Source: Candidatus Nitrosopelagicus sp. (GTDB lineage: Archaea > Thermoproteota > Nitrososphaeria > Nitrososphaerales > Nitrosopumilaceae). Taken from it: DNA of 64,000 nt. The position numbers and the translations under genes are program-made. Of this stretch, positions 60,532-64,000 are shown in pieces. Each line of letters begins with the position of its first letter. Position 1 is the first letter of the stretch. The stretch covers positions 1-64,000 of the forward strand of contig JAOJYB010000002.1 of assembly GCA_028242535.1 (NCBI GenBank). Reading direction: 5' to 3'. The notes below the pieces were generated by a model. The model ran no database searches. It saw only the letters and a program-made list of their open reading frames with translations, and had not been told where the DNA came from.

Positions 60532-63368
60532 TTCTTTATCACTTTTTTAAGATATTTTCCAGTATGGCTCTTTGAAAAATTAGACACATCCTTTGGCGTG
60601 CCTGCTATCACGACATTTCCTCCCTCATCTCCTCCTCCAGGTCCTAAATCTATTATCCAATCTGAATTTTTTATGACATCCATATTATGCTCAATCACAA
60701 TCACTGTATTTCCAACATTCACTAATCTATTCAAAACATCTAGTAATTTTTGAACATCTGCAAAATGTAATCCTGTTGTCGGTTCATCTAGTATGTAGAG
60801 TGTTTTACCCGTTCCTCTTTTTGATAATTCGGATGAAAGCTTTACTCGTTGAGCTTCTCCGCCTGATAATGTAGTTGATGATTGTCCAAGTTTTATGTAT
60901 CCTAATCCTACCTCCACCACTGTCTCTAATTTTTTCTTGATTGCTGGTATATTTTCAAAAAATTCTAAGGCTTCTTCTACCGTCATTTGTAAAACATCTG
61001 CAATATTTTTACCCTTGTACATAACTCCCAAAGTTTCAGAATTGTATCTTTTTCCATTACATTCATCACATTTTACATACACATCTGATAAAAATTGCAT
61101 TTCAATTTTTCTCACTCCATCCCCCTCACATGCAAAGCATCTTCCTATTGCAACATTAAATGAAAATTGACCTGGTTTGTAGCCTCGTTCTTTTGACAAT
61201 GCAGTATTTGAATACAGTTCTCTGATAGGGGTGAATGCTCCTATGTATGTTGCAGGATTTGATCTAGGTGTTCTTCCAATTGGTGATTGATCAATTGAAA
61301 TTATCTTATCAATGTTCTCTACGCCTGCCACATCTTTGTGTTTTCCTGGCAGTCCTGAAGTTTTATAAAAATAAGATGAAAGTGTCTTAAGAAGTATGTC
61401 ATTGATTAATGTAGATTTACCAGACCCTGAAACTCCTGTAATTGATATTAAATACCCTAATGGAAATTCGACATCTATATTTTTTAGATTGTTTTCTTGT
61501 GCGCCTTTAACAATAATTTTTCCTTTTTGTTCTCTAATTTTTTCATCAATTTTAATCAAATTGTGATCTTTTAGATAATCTCCTGTTACTGATTTGTGAT
61601 TATTGAGAATTTGTTTTAATGTTCCTTCAAAAACTACGTTACCTCCATGTATCCCTGCACCTGGTCCTAAATCTACAATCCAGTCTGAATTCCTAATGAT
61701 TTCCTCATCATGTTCTACTACTATGACTGTATTTCCTAAATCTCTTAATTTTGATAATGTTTTGATTAATCTTGCATTATCTCTTTGATGCAAACCTATG
61801 GTTGGTTCATCTAGTACATACAAAACCCCTGTTAGATTAGAACCAATTTGTGTTGCGAGTCTAATTCTTTGTGATTCTCCTCCTGAAAGTGTAGCACTAG
61901 ATCTATTCAAAGAAAGATAATTCAAACCAACATTTTTTAAAAATTCAAGTCTTTCTTTTATTTCTTTTAAAATATCTTTTGCAATGAATTGCTCTGTTTC
62001 ATTTAATTCTAATTTATTGAAAAACTCATACGATGAATCTATTGAAAGATCACAGACTTCCATAATATTTTTTGAATTAATTTTTACTGCAAGTGCTTCT
62101 GGTTTTAATTTTCTTCCATGGCATGTTAAACACGGCGTATCTCTCATGAATTGTTTTAACCATTCTCTTTTTGCTTCGGAATCTGTTTCCATAAATTTAC
62201 GTTGAAGATTATTTAGTACACCTTCAAATGCATCCGTATACTCCCAAAATGACTCGCTATTTTTTGATTCATATGAAAATCTCATCAAATCTTCTGAACC
62301 GTGTAATATTATCTTGATGTGTTTTGATTTTATTTGATTAATTGGCGTCATCAAATTAAATCCATATTTTTTCCCAACTGCACGTAGTTCCTGACGTCTA
62401 AATGATGAAAATCTGCCGCTCCATGGAACAATCGCTCCATTTAAGATTGATTTTGTTTTATCTGGTATAACTAAATCTGCATCAAATTCCATTTTTACAC
62501 CTAGACCGTTACATTGATTGCACATTCCAAATGGTGAATTAAAAGAAAATGTACGTGGTTCTAATTCGCCTACTGTAATTCCACAATGAGGGCATGCATT
62601 GTTTTGTGAAAAAATCTTTTCATCTTTTTCTGATGCCACTAAAACAGAGCCCTTTGCAGCTTTTAATGCTGTTTGAATAGCCTCAAAAATTCTACTTTTA
62701 TCTGATTTTGAGGCTACAATTCTGTCTACTACGATTTCTATGTTGTGCCACTTTTGTCTATCAAGTTTTGGAAACTCATCGTCAAGTACTATTATCTCTC
62801 CATTTACTCTTGCTCTGGAATATCCATCTTTTTTCATTTGTTCAAATAATTTTTCATAGGTTCCTTTTTTTCTTTGAACTAATGGTGCCAAAACAAGAAC
62901 TTTCTTCTGGCCAAAATCTTTTATGACTGAATCTGTAATTGATTCAATTGATTGTGATGATATTTTTCTTCCACACTTAGTACAATATGGAATTCCAATT
63001 CTGGCAAATAATAATCTCAAATAATCATAAATTTCTGTAGTTGTTCCTACAGTAGAGCGTGGATTTTTACTAGTTGTTTTTTGTTGAATTGATATTGCAG
63101 GGGATAGTCCATCTATTGAATCAACATCAGGTTTATCCATCATTTCTAAGAATTGTCTTGCGTATGACGAGAGTGATTCGACATAGCGTCTTTGCCCTTC
63201 TGCATAAATTGTATCAAATGCGAGTGTTGATTTCCCGGAACCTGATAATCCACTAATAACGATAATTTTGTTTTTTGGTATATTCACATTGATGTTTTTC
63301 AAATTGTGGTGGCGCGCACCTTTAACTCTTAATTCATCATTATTCATCTTTTTGTAACTCCTTTTCAA
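60528..63368 (-). CDS. uvrA: Excinuclease ABC subunit A (likely start at [10 protein letters not shown], 63347)
   Basis: [35 protein letters not shown], two ABC modules with LSGGE, Zn Cys motifs. Confidence 0.98.
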   Translation of the reverse strand: MKRSYKKMNNDELRVKGARHHNLKNINVNIPKNKIIVISGLSGSGKSTLAFDTIYAEGQRRYVESLSSYARQFLEMMDKPDVDSIDGLSPAISIQQKTTSKNPRSTVGTTTEIYDYLRLLFARIGIPYCTKCGRKISSQSIESITDSVIKDFGQKKVLVLAPLVQRKKGTYEKLFEQMKKDGYSRARVNGEIIVLDDEFPKLDRQKWHNIEIVVDRIVASKSDKSRIFEAIQTALKAAKGSVLVASEKDEKIFSQNNACPHCGITVGELEPRTFSFNSPFGMCNQCNGLGVKMEFDADLVIPDKTKSILNGAIVPWSGRFSSFRRQELRAVGKKYGFNLMTPINQIKSKHIKIILHGSEDLMRFSYESKNSESFWEYTDAFEGVLNNLQRKFMETDSEAKREWLKQFMRDTPCLTCHGRKLKPEALAVKINSKNIMEVCDLSIDSSYEFFNKLELNETEQFIAKDILKEIKERLEFLKNVGLNYLSLNRSSATLSGGESQRIRLATQIGSNLTGVLYVLDEPTIGLHQRDNARLIKTLSKLRDLGNTVIVVEHDEEIIRNSDWIVDLGPGAGIHGGNVVFEGTLKQILNNHKSVTGDYLKDHNLIKIDEKIREQKGKIIVKGAQENNLKNIDVEFPLGYLISITGVSGSGKSTLINDILLKTLSSYFYKTSGLPGKHKDVAGVENIDKIISIDQSPIGRTPRSNPATYIGAFTPIRELYSNTALSKERGYKPGQFSFNVAIGRCFACEGDGVRKIEMQFLSDVYVKCDECNGKRYNSETLGVMYKGKNIADVLQMTVEEALEFFENIPAIKKKLETVVEVGLGYIKLGQSSTTLSGGEAQRVKLSSELSKRGTGKTLYILDEPTTGLHFADVQKLLDVLNRLVNVGNTVIVIEHNMDVIKNSDWIIDLGPGGGDEGGNVVIAGTPKDVSNFSKSHTGKYLKKVIKK

Positions 63369-64000
63369 TTCTTTTTATTTTATCTCTACATCTTATTGCA
63401 TTTTCAAAGTCTAAATCTTCTGCAAATACTTTCATTTGCATTTCAACTTCAATTTTTTGTTTACCTAAATCTGTCTTTGATTTGTTTTTTATTTCATCTA
63501 ACTCTGTTTCTTGTTCTGGTATTGATTTGATAATTGTTTTAGGTGTAATATTATGTATCTCATTATATTTAATCTGTTTTTGACGTCTTCTTTCTGTTTC
63601 AGCAATTGCAGCTTTCATTGATTTAGTTACATTGTCTGCATACATGATCACTTTTCCTTCTACATGTCTTGCAGCTCTGCCACAGGTCTGAATGAGACTA
63701 GTGTCATTTCGTAAAAATCCTTCTTTATCTGCATCTAATATTGCTACAAGTGAAACCTCTGGAATGTCTAGGCCTTCTCTTAGTAAGTTTATGCCTACTA
63801 GTACATCAAATTCACCTAATCTTAATTGCCTGATTAATTCCGTTCTTTGCAATCCTTCAATTTCTGAATGAAGATATCGTACTCTTACCTCCTTTTTTGA
63901 CAGATATTCGGCCAAATCTTCGGCCATTCTTTTAGTTAGCGTAGTTACTAATGTACGCTCATTTTTTTCTGCTCTAATAGAAACTTCTCTAATTAAATCA
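63340..64000 (-). CDS. uvrB: Excinuclease ABC subunit B, C-terminal part (truncated by window end)
   Basis: Frame is open to the window end ([33 protein letters not shown]); [32 protein letters not shown] motif. Confidence 0.96.
   Translation of the reverse strand, partial: DLIREVSIRAEKNERTLVTTLTKRMAEDLAEYLSKKEVRVRYLHSEIEGLQRTELIRQLRLGEFDVLVGINLLREGLDIPEVSLVAILDADKEGFLRNDTSLIQTCGRAARHVEGKVIMYADNVTKSMKAAIAETERRRQKQIKYNEIHNITPKTIIKSIPEQETELDEIKNKSKTDLGKQKIEVEMQMKVFAEDLDFENAIRCRDKIKRIEKELQKDE

Noticed and set aside
58951-64000. uvrB-uvrA-uvrC as a novel defence island
   Set aside because: Standard nucleotide excision repair operon with short overlaps; bacterial-type Uvr genes are already known in mesophilic archaea.

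Overview
This 64 kb window is low-GC, gene-dense archaeal DNA. By its 16S/23S rRNA and gene content it comes from an ammonia-oxidising thaumarchaeon (Nitrosopumilaceae-like; family inferred, not searched). Most of it is housekeeping: proS, cofE, trxB, thi4, a siroheme nitrite/sulfite reductase, a phnDCE-type ABC transporter, a 16S-23S operon with no ITS tRNA, csp, TFB, birA, a SNF2 helicase, EF-2, sucCD, ileS, purD/purN/folD and uvrB-uvrA-uvrC. I found no CRISPR array, tRNA gene, transposase or prophage. The most interesting points, all read from the sequence: (1) a collagen-like protein with 86 uninterrupted Gly-X-Y triplets, a tail-fibre/secreted-protein-like N-domain and no signal peptide; (2) the same 22-bp inverted-repeat operator upstream of both phnD and phnC; (3) a structured, U-tract-terminated RNA candidate with a GNRA hairpin upstream of phnD; (4) three phased TTAG-N6-CTAA dyads between a cold-shock gene and a divergent membrane-protein gene, with a fourth copy at thi4; (5) a textbook bulge-helix-bulge 23S processing stem; (6) a J-domain protein with HPD changed to HAD; (7) a Cys-type (suicide-type) Thi4; (8) a PIN-less PilT/KH ATPase; and (9) several small genes missing from the ORF track (L40e, a DUF5679-like protein, a Cys-rich 57-aa protein). 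All family assignments are from motif and sequence recognition. No database search was run.
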